Source of the DNA: Elmis aenea
Lineage: Eukaryota > Arthropoda > Insecta > Coleoptera > Elmidae
NCBI GenBank assembly: GCA_947652605.1
Contig: OX393581.1
Span: 6,886,640-6,950,639 of the forward strand
DNA: 64,000 bases
Direction of reading: 5' to 3'
Part shown: in pieces, positions 29,276 to 40,317 of the stretch
How positions within the stretch are numbered: the first letter of the stretch is position 1
How the letters are laid out: the number at the start of each line of letters is the position of its first letter
Translations under genes and position numbers: made by a program
Notes under the pieces: generated by a model
The model's input: the letters and a program-made list of their open reading frames with translations, nothing else
The model's database searches: none
What the model was told of the DNA's origin: nothing

Positions 29276-30120
29276 ATACATTATATAATATATGTTAAAC
29301 CTGTTACAGTTAAGTTTTTGCGTATTGTTAGATACACGAGTGCTTTGGTTAACATGTTACCGAGGTAATATAAAAATTAAGCAAAACAAAAAACGGCTTA
29401 ACGTTTAATAGATATTTGAAGGGCCAAAAGGCTTTGGTTTCCAAGTTATCACAAAGATTCCATCAGTCTTCGTAAAACGTTCTATTTTATACAACCTAAA
29501 TAAGACAGAATTATGTTGTGAAAATATTACCTTAAATCACACAGTACGTCAATACTGTTTGCATCAAATAGCTTTTTACCTTCAAAAATATAAAAATTGC
29601 GCTAAGAATTGGAATCCGGAATCCAAATGTCGAGCAATATATCTGGAGCAAATTGGACACGGTAATTTACGCATAGCAATATTAAACTTTAATAAAAGAA
29701 TTAATTAAAAGAGCAGATCAATTTCTTCCTGCATTTTTAGGCCATCCTCTTCGGTAATTGAATACGGCAATCAATTATCACGTCAAGCAAAATCACTCGA
29801 AGGATTTTTAACGATTCAATTTCTTGAAATGAGAAATCACAAGCGAAACTAAGTGATTATTGAATGAATTAATTTTGAAGCAAAAATGTTCAAGATGACT
29901 TTAACCAAATACAGAGTGTCCAAGTTAATCGACTCAAAATTGCAATATCGAAAACAGTAAGAGATAAATGTATGTTTAAATGCGACAACAAAGCGCCTTT
30001 AGAAAATGAATATCCATTGCTAATATTAAAATTTGAAATCGACCATTGAAGAAAAATAAACGATTGTGATTTTGGAATTATTAACAAAAAACTAAAATAT
30101 TAGTAATTAACTTTACTTTA
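29276..30120. other. No gene; one lone repeat terminus
   Basis: ACAGAGTGTCCAAGTTAATC near 29911, followed by ACAGTAAGAGATAAA, is a degraded end of the family at 5158-5670. The rest is AT-rich without recognised content. Confidence 0.45.
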
Positions 30121-30280
30121 AATCTTTTGTTTTTGAAAATGGAGACATGGCCTCTAACAACTAAACACGAGAAGAGACTAACAGCAGCTAAAATGAAATT
30201 TTTTTAAAATAGCAGGAAAACTAAAAAACACAAATGTAAAAATAAAGACATACAGAAAAACCCAAAGCAAAAACCAGTAA

Positions 30281-30531
30281 ACCGAGCTTGGTGGCTGGTT
30301 GCTAAAACAACCTAACTTGTAATCGGGAGGTCGTGGGTTCGAATCCCACGGCCGTCTGTGATCGTAGAGGTTTCAGGTGGTTTCCTCTACCTACTATAGG
30401 CAAATGCTGTGACAGTACTTCCACCTACCCTTAACCTTACACACCCTTTCTTTGTTCCCCGCCCCCTCTTCCCGGACGCTAATGGCCAAAGTAGTTGAAG
30501 CGTCCTTAAGCCAACAATTGTAAAAAAAAAC
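30281..30531 (+). mobile_element. tRNA-derived SINE with exact target duplication
   Basis: The 5' part folds as a degenerate tRNA. There is an A box-like TGGCTGGTTGC near 30292, an anticodon-loop-like CTTGTAA (anticodon TGT, Thr-like), and a perfect B box GGTTCGAATCC at 30336-30346 within a paired T arm CGTGG/CCACG. A non-tRNA body and a short A-rich tail follow. The element is flanked by AACCAGTAA on both sides (30272-30280 and 30532-30540). RNA polymerase III would transcribe it from the internal boxes. Confidence 0.9.
30336..30346 (+). promoter_or_regulatory. RNA polymerase III B box of the SINE
   Basis: GGTTCGAATCC matches the B box consensus GGTTCRANTCC exactly and sits in a tRNA T-arm context. 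Confidence 0.9.
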
Positions 30532-30804
30532 AACCAGTAATCCAAAGTATAAAAGAAAAACAGCTAAAATGGTATGGGCACGTACAGAATGCCGCCAGAA
30601 GCAGAGTAACGGAATCAAGGAGGTATGGGAAAAGGCGGACAGGTAGATCAGCAACCAATATGGAAAAAAAAATTGAATTAGCTTGCGAACGAGGGAGAAC
30701 AGTTAAAGAGATGAGGGCGATGAATGGAAAGGATGGGTGGAGAACCCTCAAAAGCCAACGCCGTAAGGCAAAAGGCGATAGAAAAAGAAGGAGGTTTAGA
30801 AAAT

Positions 30805-31512
30805 GATTTTATATTTTTTAAAGATTTTAAGCTACTCCATTTAAAAATTTCATTTTTCTTTGCTTTAAATGGTACCCTAAATTTTTCGACAAATTATTTA
30901 AATTTCACCACCACATGAAATATGTACATTCGTAATTTTACTTTCTTACATGAGATTTTTTTTAATAAAAAAAACAAACATTAGATCAATCGACTAACCT
31001 GCAAAATATTATCGTAAGTCAGACAGTGGTAAATAGTAATTAGTAACCTTCGGGTTTATGTTGAGAATGGAAATACCGTGCAGACGATAAACAACTTCAG
31101 TAAAGTTAAAATACTTTCCTCTTTATGTTTTATTTAATTTAATTTACATATTTGTTTATTATCTGTACAGGTTTTTCAATCTTAACAATTCAGTTCTAAT
31201 TACTTTCTATTGCGTTTTGTTGTTAACAATTTTTCCCAAGATATTCAGATTGCTTTAATGTTTGCTTCTTTCATTAAAAATTTCTCACAAAGAAAAGTTG
31301 AGTAAAATATCATATGATAGAGAACTACAGAAGCTTTCGAATGGCTAAACTAAAAAACTAAATGCAATTAAAAAAAAAAATTAAATATCAAGAAAAATAA
31401 TTGCATGTACGTAAAATTTAATAACGAATTGAATGACTGCGGATTTCGTCTCTAATCCGATTTTTAAAATCTTCTACATTATGTGGTTTGTCGGCGTAGA
31501 TGTTTTTATTAT
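30805..31512. other. No gene seen
   Basis: AT-rich, no recognised element ends or coding blocks. Confidence 0.5.
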
Positions 31513-32040
31513 TTAGTCATGAGTCCTTCTACTGTCAGGTGTAGGACTGTTGAGTTGTCTTGTGCTGACTTTTTTCCATGTTTTTCTGTCTTATGCTAGC
31601 CTTTTTATGTCTTTCCATTGTTTCTATCCGTTGCTGCTTTTTAAACTTTCGTCTTGCCAGGTTTTTCTCGATCTACCTCTTTTGTTTTTCCCCGTGATCC
31701 TGTTTATAGGCTTTTCTGGTTAACCCTTCTTCTTTCATCCTATAAATGTGACACAACCATCCCAGCTGTCTTTCTTGTATTTTTGTTTTAACTGATTTTA
31801 TCTTTAATTGTTCTCTATATGTTTCGTTTCTGATTCTATCTTTTGTGGTTTTTCCTTGGATTTTTCTTAAAAATCCCATTTCTGCTGCATTCGCACGGCT
31901 ACTATTTTTGTTTGTGAGTGTCCACGTTTCACTTCCGTATAAAAGTGCCGGAGTTACTACTTTTTTTACCACTTCCACTTTTATTCGTTTTTGGAATTCT
32001 CTATTTCCTCAAAATGTTGTTCTTGAACTCTTAAATTGTA
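31513..32040 (-). pseudogene. RTE-like non-LTR 3' part (copy B)
   Basis: The minus strand reads VVKKVVTPALLYGSETWTLT, AAEMGFLRKIQGKTTKDRIR, LGWLCHIYRMKEEGL and a basic end. It continues in the shared 3' UTR, which ends GTCCTACACCTGACAGTAG and GGACTCATGACTAAATAA. This copy shows the empty version of the site that is occupied by the hAT element in copy A. Confidence 0.8.
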
Positions 32041-32395
32041 GATTTTTGACTTCAAACAAACTTATAAAAAAAAACAAGAGGTGTAAGGTCTGGAGACCTT
32101 GGTGGCCACTCAATCGGCGCTCATATTTATTTCTGGGGGTGTTGAGTACGTCTTTTAACCACCCAAGAGGATTTTTCTCTGCTGTTTAATTAGTTTTTGA
32201 CAATAATAAAATTTAGGTTTTTCAATTTTTAATTGTTTTATTTGAAAATTTTCCTATGTAAGGAGTCAAAATTCTACTGTCCCGTAAAAAATGTGTGTTC
32301 TTAAAAATAAAATCCACGTGTTCGAAGATTTTTTTCAAAAAATATTTAGATATTAATGAATTTATTCCGTACTTCTGGCGCGCCCTGTATTACAT
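32041..32395 (-). pseudogene. Tc1/mariner-superfamily transposase fragment
   Basis: On the minus strand 32130-32060 reads IEWPPRSPDLTPL, the third-Asp box of IS630/Tc1/mariner transposases (form WPPRSPDLTPLDF), with only degraded sequence around it. The right border near 32389 ends GCGCCCTGTA, a terminus resembling the CAGGG group. Too little remains to assign a family. Confidence 0.55.
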
Positions 32396-33349
32396 AACAC
32401 AGTTAATCTGTAATAAATGGAATAAAAAGTGCTTAGAGAATAAAAACAAATGAATGAATAGTTACACAGGTATCTAATTAGTATAATTGTGCTTTTTTCC
32501 GTTTACGTCTTATGAATAGCTTATTTACTCTAGAATTTATCGGTTAGTGTAAAACAACAATAATTATAGGTTTGCAGTAGAAAAAAAAATAAGACCTGGA
32601 AGAAACAGTTACTTAATGGCCTACCAATAGTAGATTTATCGACTTAAGTTAGGTAAGTTTAGAATAGATTTTCTTCGTTATTTTTGGATTTTCATAAATA
32701 ATTGTGCAGGTTTAAAATTTTATTTAAATTCGTGAAAAGCACAAATTAATTTTTTTTTTCAGTGGTCGCTTTCTGTAACTTTAAGACGGCTTAGTTTTTA
32801 TCAAAATTTAAAATAAGTGGCGATAGTTATTCGACCTTCACCGCGAATAGTTAACATAATGATAAAAACCTGTTAAACTTAGTTTTCGCTTCTACTGCCA
32901 CTAAATAAATATTTAACACTATAAATTTCGACCTTTATATCGTACAAAAATGTATTAAAAATATCTGGTAATAATTTTCAAAACCGCAAAGCAACCATAA
33001 AAAAAATTGTTTCCTTTCGATGAGCGTAAAAAACAAAAGCATGTAGTTATAACATGAAAAACGTGGACATTTATTTGTTTCGTAATTTATAGCCTGCTTA
33101 TTTTTTTCCGTTATAATACGACGCCTTTAATCGCGTGGCTATTAAATCGTTGTAAATATAATAAAAATTCCTCTTTACTTTTCTCGCTTGTAGTCGCGAT
33201 ACGATATTCAAATCGCGCCGTTTAAATTCGAAACGGTTCCATAAGTTTCGAAAAAAACGAGCGAAATTTTATTCACCAAATGTTCGGTGAAATGTATGTC
33301 GCGCGAATCACTTTCCTGAAGTGTCGATAAACGTAACATTTGTCTGAAT
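32396..33349. other. No gene seen
   Basis: AT-rich. CpG-containing words rise toward 33150-33350 as the GC-rich patch starting near 33350 is approached. Confidence 0.4.
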
Positions 33350-33520
33350 TTAGGTGCGAATTAAATGCTGCTTCGTGCATATCATCTGACGGCGATGAGC
33401 ATGTGGTTTTACAGGTGTAATCTTGGGCGGCGCCGGCAATGTCGGGGAAAGAATGTGGTCTTCCAGCTCCAGGTCAAACTGAGCGGTCGGTCGTCTGATC
33501 GACTCGTTTTTGTTATGCAT
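33350..33520 (-). CDS. Candidate short coding exon or ORF, 56 codons, unidentified
   Basis: A minus-strand ATG frame starts MHNKNESIRRPTAQ and continues with FDLELEDHILSPTLPAPPK before ending at a TAA. The first 36 codons are much richer in G and C than the surroundings and use codons such as CTG, GAG and CCG, unlike the AT-rich repeats. A possible donor (CCT then GTAAAA) after ITP would make it a first coding exon, with the poorer-looking last 20 codons being intron. The plus strand is also open over part of the patch, so the strand is not proven. I do not recognise the protein. An upstream promoter or CpG-rich 5' exon is the main alternative. Confidence 0.35.
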   Translation of the reverse strand: MHNKNESIRRPTAQFDLELEDHILSPTLPAPPKITPVKPHAHRRQMICTKQHLIRT

Positions 33521-33784
33521 TATCGAGCCTAAATTACACTTCCTGTATTGTATGAAACGTGTTTTAGGGATGCCACATTCACCTGTAATGCGTACAGGTT
33601 AAACAGATGGAGGAATTTTTTGTAATTAAAAAAACTGCACGTTTTTGCAAATTGGAGTAGCCAAACTGATTGAATCATTTCGATAAAAAGTTTAAAGCAA
33701 AAAATTGGGTTATTGGTTTATGTAAATCTGTTGATTCGTCTATCTTAAGTGATGTGACTGGTATATGTGTAACGTTCTTGATAT

Positions 33785-33826
33785 ACAGGGTGTTTCAGTA
33801 AAAACTTCCCAGCCCTATAACCTCAT
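33785..33826. repeat. Fragment of a CAGGGTGTTTCAGT terminus
   Basis: ATACAGGGTGTTTCAGTAAA followed by CCCAGCC matches the piece at 2956. It stops abruptly where the RT fragment begins. Confidence 0.5.
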
Positions 33827-34700
33827 TATTCTATCTAAGCTTTTAAAAAAACTTACGCATAAACAAATAAAAACACATCTTGAACAACATAGTATTTTAC
33901 CAGTTTTTCAATCAGGGTTCTGAAGTAAATATAGTTGCACTACTGCTCTGTTAAACCTTACTGATGATCTTATAAGAGCCGCAGATGAAGGAAAGTTGAC
34001 TTTGGTTGTGTTTCTAGATTTTAGCATTCAGTTTTGTCCTCTTTGTTACACTTTATTGGTTTCGATATTTCAGCCATTGAATTAATAAAAAGTTATTTAT
34101 CATTTCGCAGTCAATAGGTTGTATATGATGGCAAAATATCATATGCAAAATTTACCCACTGTGGCGTTCCACAAGGAACCATTCTGGGACCTTTATTGTT
34201 CATTATTTACACCGGTCCAAACAGTTCATTTAGATTTATTTATGGAATAAGAAAATTTCAAAGAATTTCCCTCAAATTTAATGAAATGGGATGGGTCAAT
34301 AAGTCAATATGCATAATAAACGTATCCTACAAAGTGTCACTCTACCATAATTTATTTCTGTCTAAAGCTCCTGAGTATTTACTGGACAAAATTACCTTCA
34401 GAACTGATGTCCATAACTTGAACGTCGGGAATAGGGGTTGTATTAGTCCACCACAACACAAAACTAAGTTCTTTGAACGATCATTTTCCTTCAATATTTA
34501 CAAATTTTACAACTCTATTCCTGACAGTTTGAAAATCTGTGACTCAAAGTCGTTTAAGAGAAAGGTTTACTGTATTGTGGCTGAGGGCAAGCTATTGTAG
34601 TCATTTTTTAAAATTCTTTTTGTGTCCAGTTGCACGTTGGAATCAGGGCTGGTTTCTTCTTGAAGGAATGTAGCGTTGCAGCTTTAAATAATAAATACAT
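33827..34700 (+). pseudogene. CR1/L2-like non-LTR element with the RT core deleted
   Basis: LSKLLKKLTHKQIKTHLEQ and FQSGF..YSCTTALLNLTDD, then FLDFS, are followed in another frame by CGVPQGTILGPLLFIIYT. That is fused directly to RFIYGIRKFQRISLKFNEMG, FRTDVHNLN and PPQHKTKFFERSF. Compared with the ORF at 21659, roughly 200 codons containing FADD are missing between IIYT and the C-terminal block. A 134-codon stretch (34196-34600) stays open across the fusion. A 3' UTR-like tail reaches about 34700. Confidence 0.82.
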
Positions 34701-35650
34701 GCAATTTTCAGCACTAGAGTCAAATCAATTAGCCAGTAGATTGTTAACTTAAAAATTCTACGAATATGTACTTTCAAACTTTTTGAACAAGAATCAATTC
34801 ACAACCATTACCTACTATGTTTTTAACATTACTGGCGTTAATTTAACAAATTTGTTTACCACTTTCACATTTTTGTAACATTCCTGCTACATTTCTGTTA
34901 TTTCTTGATCTGCTACAACACTTACATAACTAGTTTCCTGATTGTTTTCTTGTAACAATATTAATTGAAAATTACTCCATATAGTATAGACAATTGATAT
35001 TTTTAAATGCGCTACAAAGCTGATTTTATCAAATATATCGTGTATGGTGCATGTTTAGAACTTCTAAAGCAAGTATAGTTTTAACAACTGAGGGTTTCTT
35101 AATTTCCCAGTGGTGTAAGTCAGTTTTTGTACTTTTAAGATAATAAGCATCTTGCTTTGGACTAATAATAAAAGTTACGTTATTTACAACAAATTTACGC
35201 CACTTTTAAAGGCATAATTTTGAACCGGGACAATTACCACTTGGTTACCAGAAAGCGTATTCAATACCATGTTCCCGGTGTTGGTCTAAAATCGACAATT
35301 TTGGAATTACAACACTCGAGAATAGGTTTTCTTATACTTGGCATTTTTGCTTGTCCAGGGATTCCGGGAAGAAAACGGATTTCTTTGCGGGAACACGGAA
35401 TGTAATAAATAATGCTAATATATTAAAATAAATAATCCGACAAAGAAAGGCAGCGGTTTATTACTTAAAATCAAATTGGAAGTCATATAATGTAATATGT
35501 AATACGTTTTACTCCATGATTATAATAAAATAATAATGACAAGAGAAACATACATCAAAAAATATTCTTTTCTATTGTAATGAACACAATAACATAATTT
35601 AGCAATGTATTTTTGTAATACGGTTATAGAAAATTAAGGTAATGCTTTGG
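34701..35650. other. No gene; GGGAACACGG-type repeat remnants
   Basis: AT-rich. CCATGTTCCCGG near 35265 and CGGGAACACGGAATG near 35387 are inverted words like the CCCGGGAATTCC-type hAT repeats elsewhere in the window, so an old MITE may lie at about 35220-35405. Confidence 0.35.
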
Positions 35651-35653
35651 TCA

Positions 35654-36404
35654 ATAGCCGCGTACTCACTTTGCGAGGCTGCCTCGCGAGGCGGCCTCGC
35701 GAGGCAGCCTCGCGAGCCGTGGCTGGAATGTGGGTCCGAGGTTGGCGCGCGAGCCGAGTCAGCCCAAGATACAAAATACATCGAGCCAAAATTAGTACGG
35801 TCGAGGCAATGGCAGAAAACGTTCGTACGGCAGCAGCAAGTTTTATTTTTATTTATCATTTATTAGAGGAAAAACCACGAAAACGGAAACGTTGGTGGGT
35901 TAAAGAATTATGTATATCGCAAACGGTTTGAAAGTGGAAATTCTTTAATTAGAGACATAGGTATCTTTTAATAATGAACCCTTAATTGTCACACCAAAAT
36001 AGGAATTTTTGCAGAAACGAGTAAAAAAGTAATACTTTATAGACATCATAAATAAGAGGACAGAAGGTCTTATTAAGTGAGTGTCATTTGAAATCAAATA
36101 AAATATGTACAATATTATTTAAGTTATCGTATTATAAAAAGTTGACAATTTCATTCGTAAAAAATGCAACGTTAACACGAGTGCTCGATGTAACCGTTTT
36201 TAGCACGTCCTGACTAGTCGAGGCATGTATGTCGAGGCGCCTTTGAGCATAACAGGAAAACCGACAATCGGTGGCTCGGGTCGAGCCTGCCTCGCGCGAG
36301 GCGGTGAGCGCGCTCCGCTTACCGCGAGGCACGTCCACACGCTGCGAGGCTTGGCTCGCGAGGCTGCCTCGCGAGGCAGCCTCGCAAAGTGAGTACGCGG
36401 CTAT
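35654..36404. mobile_element. PIF/Harbinger non-autonomous element, 751 bp
   Basis: The terminal inverted repeats start ATAGCCGCGTACTCACTTTG, then run into arrays of GCCTCGCGAGGC at both ends. The flanking triplets are TCA and TTA, near the TWA target of Harbingers. From the ATG at 35809 an open frame of 40 codons reads MAENVRTAAASF and then EKPRKRKRWWVKELCIS. This has the basic RRWWV start seen in Harbinger transposases. The rest of the transposase is deleted, so this is an internal-deletion derivative. Confidence 0.78.
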
Positions 36405-36959
36405 TTAGGACTAAATTTGTTAACAAAAAATCCTGCTGCATAAAATGCTCTCTGTCTCCGTTGATGTGGGTGCAATTGTCTTGAGAGCATTTAGCAGAAA
36501 AGAGACGTCGTTTTTATGAATAAAATTTAACTTTTAGGCTATTTTGCTTCTCATTACACAAAAAAAAAACTGAAAACGTATTTTGATGTTGGAGACCAAG
36601 CTTTTTTATGAATACTGTGGGTGTATAATTCGTTATTATAAAGCAGTTTAACTATTTTGAATAAGAATAATTCCATAACTTAATGTTAGTAAAGATGTTT
36701 ATAATAAATTTTGATGTCTTACAAAAATCTAAACACAAAATAAACGAACACAACATTTTTAAAATATCCCGGAATTTTCCGGAACAATAATAGGTTAAAA
36801 TGGGTTGGGATCCCGGGAAAGAACCCCTATTTGGGAACTGCAAGGCTCCATTGATGGTTAATTATTTATAAAACTCTCCATATACTTCAAGTACATTTTT
36901 TCTACAACCAAAAATTAAAATAAAAAATGCAACATTAGTGCGAAGATCAGAAAAACGTC
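36405..36959. other. No gene seen
   Basis: AT-rich. A GGGATCCCGGGAAAG motif near 36808 recalls the CCCGGGA repeats at 61333. Confidence 0.4.
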
Positions 36960-37464
36960 TTATTTTCGGGTTGAGGAAAATTGCTCGAAAGACAATTCCT
37001 CGAAAGCTTAGTTGCTCGAATAACAGTTTCTCGAAAGAAAATTGCTGGAAATAATGAAATGAGTTACTTAAACTGAACATAAGATAACAACAAAATAGCC
37101 AGAATCAGCAGTTATGGATTATGTAATATTTTCAAATACTTGTAGTGTTTATCTCTACAACAAATTAAAAAACTTTCCTAACTTGTACTCCATGAGTTTT
37201 CAAAGGTTTTACACTTTGTTTTTTGTTTCACAGCCTACTATGTTTATCTTTAAAAAAAAAACTAAAAACCTTTGTAACTTGCGCATTAATGAAAATAATT
37301 ATAGCAACCCTTATATATTTGGAATAAGAAAAACATAAGGAATTTAAATAGGTCATAGCCAACTAAAGCTTCCATTTAAAAAAAAACGTAAGTTTGTGTC
37401 ATAACTTTTAAAACAAATGTAAACAACTTTTCTGGTACCTACATTTAATTATTTTGTATTTATA

Positions 37465-38672
37465 CAGGGTGTGTATAAATTGGCGGAAGCGCTACACGTG
37501 GCGATGTTCTTCGTAAAATTCTAAGTCAAAAATCTTGATACAAAAATGTTGTACCATGCTTCCTATGGCCTCAGGAACCATTTAACTCTTTCAAGGGCGG
37601 TGGTCTAAAATATGTACCACCAAACAATGCGTCTATTTGGGCGGTGGTACGATTTTTGTACCACCTACCTTTAAATACGTAATTGTGAATCTACCTTTTA
37701 AAATTAACGCCTCGTGCGTGGAGCGCTCTCCAGTGGTAGAAATCTAAGTTTTAGAAACCATTGTTGAAACTAAAAAGGCAAATTCAAATAAATAAAACAC
37801 TTTTTACGGTATTTGTAGAGTGTCTATTTTATTGTATGAATTTAAGAAAAAAAATTTTTTTTTTATTCATTTTTTTTTTATAACACTAATAGTGTAGTTC
37901 ATTTATAGCTTAACTATGAATAATATAAAGAAATTTACGTGAATTTGACGTTTGATAAACAGCGCATGAATTTTTTTGGTGATCTAAAATTTGTACCACC
38001 TATTAATAATTAGGTTTAATTATGTAATAAACTATTAAATTTTTTTTTTTTGTAGCAAACGTTATATGTAAAGAATGGGAAAATAGTAAAATTGAATTTA
38101 TTGTTAAAAATTTCAAATAAAATTTTTCTGCCCTTCTAGGTCTTTTTTTGCATGACCTTTCCTGCCCTTGAAAGAGTTAAAGAAAAAAAAATTGGCAACA
38201 TTGCATACATTGATTTGCGTTTGGACATTTTTTTATCAGCAATTTTTACTTAAGTATTTACAATTTTTGTTCGAACTGAAAGCCTTTAGTTCGTAAACAT
38301 AGCTGCAAACTTTTGGGTATCGTAAAACACAACTAGAAATAATTACGAGAAAAACAGAGATGACAGCTAATGACCATGTTGCCATATGTATTATTTTCAT
38401 TCAAATCAGTGATTTACATATTTTCAACACCAATTTTTAAAAGGAAGAACACAATATCTAGGAAAAAATACTATTCGAAATTTATTTTTATTCCAAATTG
38501 CAGCTTTCTCATATTAAATAATAACGCTTATTAAAGGACTAAATGTCAAAACGTTGAGGACCTTGCAGACACAGCAAGCATGGTACAACATTTTCGTATT
38601 AAGATTTTCGACTTAGAATTTTACGAAGAACATCGCCACGTGTAGCGCTTCCGCCAATTTTTACACACCCTG
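37465..38672. mobile_element. TA-flanked CAGGGTG foldback MITE, middle of the nest
   Basis: The arms CAGGGTGTGTATAAATTGGC and its reverse complement continue with CGCTACACGTGGCGATGTTC. They extend about 115 bp on each side, with TA at both borders. It is interrupted by the TTAA-flanked element at 37586-38176. Confidence 0.88.
37586..38176. mobile_element. piggyBac-like MITE, innermost of the nest
   Basis: Inverted ends CTCTTTCAAGGGC and GCCCTTGAAAGAG are flanked by TTAA at 37582-37585 and 38177-38180, the target of piggyBac transposases. Internal GGTGGTAC and GTACCACC words repeat in both directions. Related sequence is embedded in the hAT element at 16987-17953. No transposase was seen. Confidence 0.85.
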
Positions 38673-38839
38673 TATAAATTTAATTTATTTTTTAAAGTAA
38701 CTTATTTTATTATTTCGAGCAATTTTCTTTTCGAGAAATCGTTATTCGAGCAACCAGGCTTTCGATGAACTTTCCATTCGAGAAACAATTTTTAAAGCAA
38801 TTGTATTCGAGCAATTTTCACCAAACCCTTATTTTCACC

Positions 38840-39397
38840 TTCAATAATCTAAAATATTTGAAAGAGCATGTTATGCAACACACAATTAGCTTTCCACATA
38901 TTTGCGATATTCCTGGAACAGTACATTCGATAACTTCACGCGACAAAAAAAATGCAAATCTTATCGAACGTTTATCTAATCGAAAAGCAAAATTGCGTAT
39001 TTCACACGAATACAATTCGTAATAAACTATTCTACAAAACAAATATGCCATGTGGCACTGCGACTAGGATCAAGATAAAAAAAAATATAACAACCATAAA
39101 CTACGTTATTTATTTTTTTGCCGCACCTACGCCATATCGCATTCGAAGACCTCAGAATACCTGACAAAACACAGAATGCTGAACACTGAAGATGAGACTT
39201 GTGTCAGAGTACAATAAAATACCATAAATATACAGTTAGCTATGACGACAACGCACCTATTGATTTTAAAACTTGTAGAACTGTGTTAAAAAATATTTAA
39301 TCGTTCCCGTTAAAAAAAGAAAAACATTGACATCGCTATTACCTTTTTGTTTTGCATTTTTCTTTCTATTCTCATCCTCGAAAAAAACTAAATAAAA
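38840..39397. other. No gene seen
   Basis: AT-rich. Overlapping short frames at 38765-39164 on both strands have no recognisable motif. Confidence 0.45.
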
Positions 39398-39502
39398 AAA
39401 GAGTCGGGGGTTGGTAGTTTTTCCGACTCCCGACTCCGACTTCCGCTCCTCAAAAAAGCTTCCGACTCCTCGACTCCTGACTTCCGATTCCCCCCATCCC
39501 TG
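39398..39502. mobile_element. Fragment of a GACTCC-repeat hAT-type MITE
   Basis: Read in reverse it begins CAGGGATGGGGGGAATCGG and is composed of GGAGTCGG words. Only one end is present. Confidence 0.5.
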
Positions 39503-40317
39503 ATTTTTTGTTCAAAAACGGTAAGAAAATTGCAAATATTCAATATCAGTTTTAATCGGATTCCCATAATGTTCTTCAGTGTAGTGCATAAATGAAAGGA
39601 GTCCGAGTCTGACGTCATATTACAATAGAACTTATCGATCTTTCTTTCTACGAAATTTCAGTAGTACGTTTCAACAAAATAAAACACAATTTCCAGTGTA
39701 ATACCAGGAACATACACGTTTTTAAAAGTTAACGCAGTTTTAAAGCAACTTTGTTTTCACCTAAGTGAGTCTAATGTGAATGCCAAGTGAATTCTCAAAA
39801 CGCCTGTAAATTCCAGAGAGTGGAACCAACTTTAATGGCCTATTACCGCTTTGCTAGTTTGTCCATTAGTGTCCTATTTTAATGAAACCAAACCACCTCA
39901 GCATTAAAGTTAATAATCTGTGCGGCGAATATGGCTTCCTCATTGATTTTCAATACTCGGAATACGAAATGTACAACCCTTGACTAACTTGCCTAAACGT
40001 GGATGTATGTATAATTCATTATAGTCGTCATGGCCAGCGCACAGGCGCAATTATCACTAAACATTTGATTAACCAGGAACATGACAACTGTGAATTGTGT
40101 AACTTAATAGTCTAAAACGTGTGTTGCAAAACTACAACGGTCATTACAGTTAAACATTTCACATAAAAGGGGTATCGCATAAAAACATTTACTGGGGGGA
40201 GGGAACCTAACATCACACCCATTACAAAATATTAATCTGGTAATCTCTTTTCATGGCTAAAATGTTAAGCCAACAATACACAGTTAAAAATCGAGCGGTT
40301 TTAATCGGTTTGGCGTA
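39503..40317. other. No gene seen
   Basis: AT-rich, no recognised content. Confidence 0.5.

Larger units (their letters stand above)
30125..30800 (+). pseudogene. Non-LTR RT C-terminal fragment split by a SINE
   Basis: Left of the SINE the frame gives METWPLTTKHEKRLTAAKMK, the block after YG.ETW. Right of it come IKEKQLKWYGHVQNA, GKRRTGRSATNMEKKI and GKDGWRTLKSQRRKAKG, the end block of this RT group. The two halves become continuous when 30281-30540 is removed. The host fragment was already broken. Confidence 0.72.
36968..38828. mobile_element. Outer element of a triple nest: TCGAG-repeat foldback with 8-bp target duplication
   Basis: The left end GGGTTGAGGAAAATTGCTCG and the right end CGAGCAATTTTCACCAAACCC are inverted repeats. 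They are flanked by an exact TTATTTTC duplication (36960-36967 and 38829-38836). Each arm carries serial TTGCTCGAA and TTCTCGAAA words. The 8-bp duplication suggests a hAT-type element. It contains two further insertions, 37465-38672 and within that 37586-38176. Confidence 0.85.

Noticed and set aside
30281..30360. A functional tRNA-Thr gene
   Set aside because: The anticodon stem and acceptor stem do not pair properly, and the sequence continues into a body with an A-rich tail and target duplications, so it is a SINE head.
33350..33520. Alternative N-terminal exon of syndapin
   Set aside because: The only plausible donor would join to the 11709 exon out of frame with the syndapin ATG, and the family starts at the conserved N-terminus in that exon.
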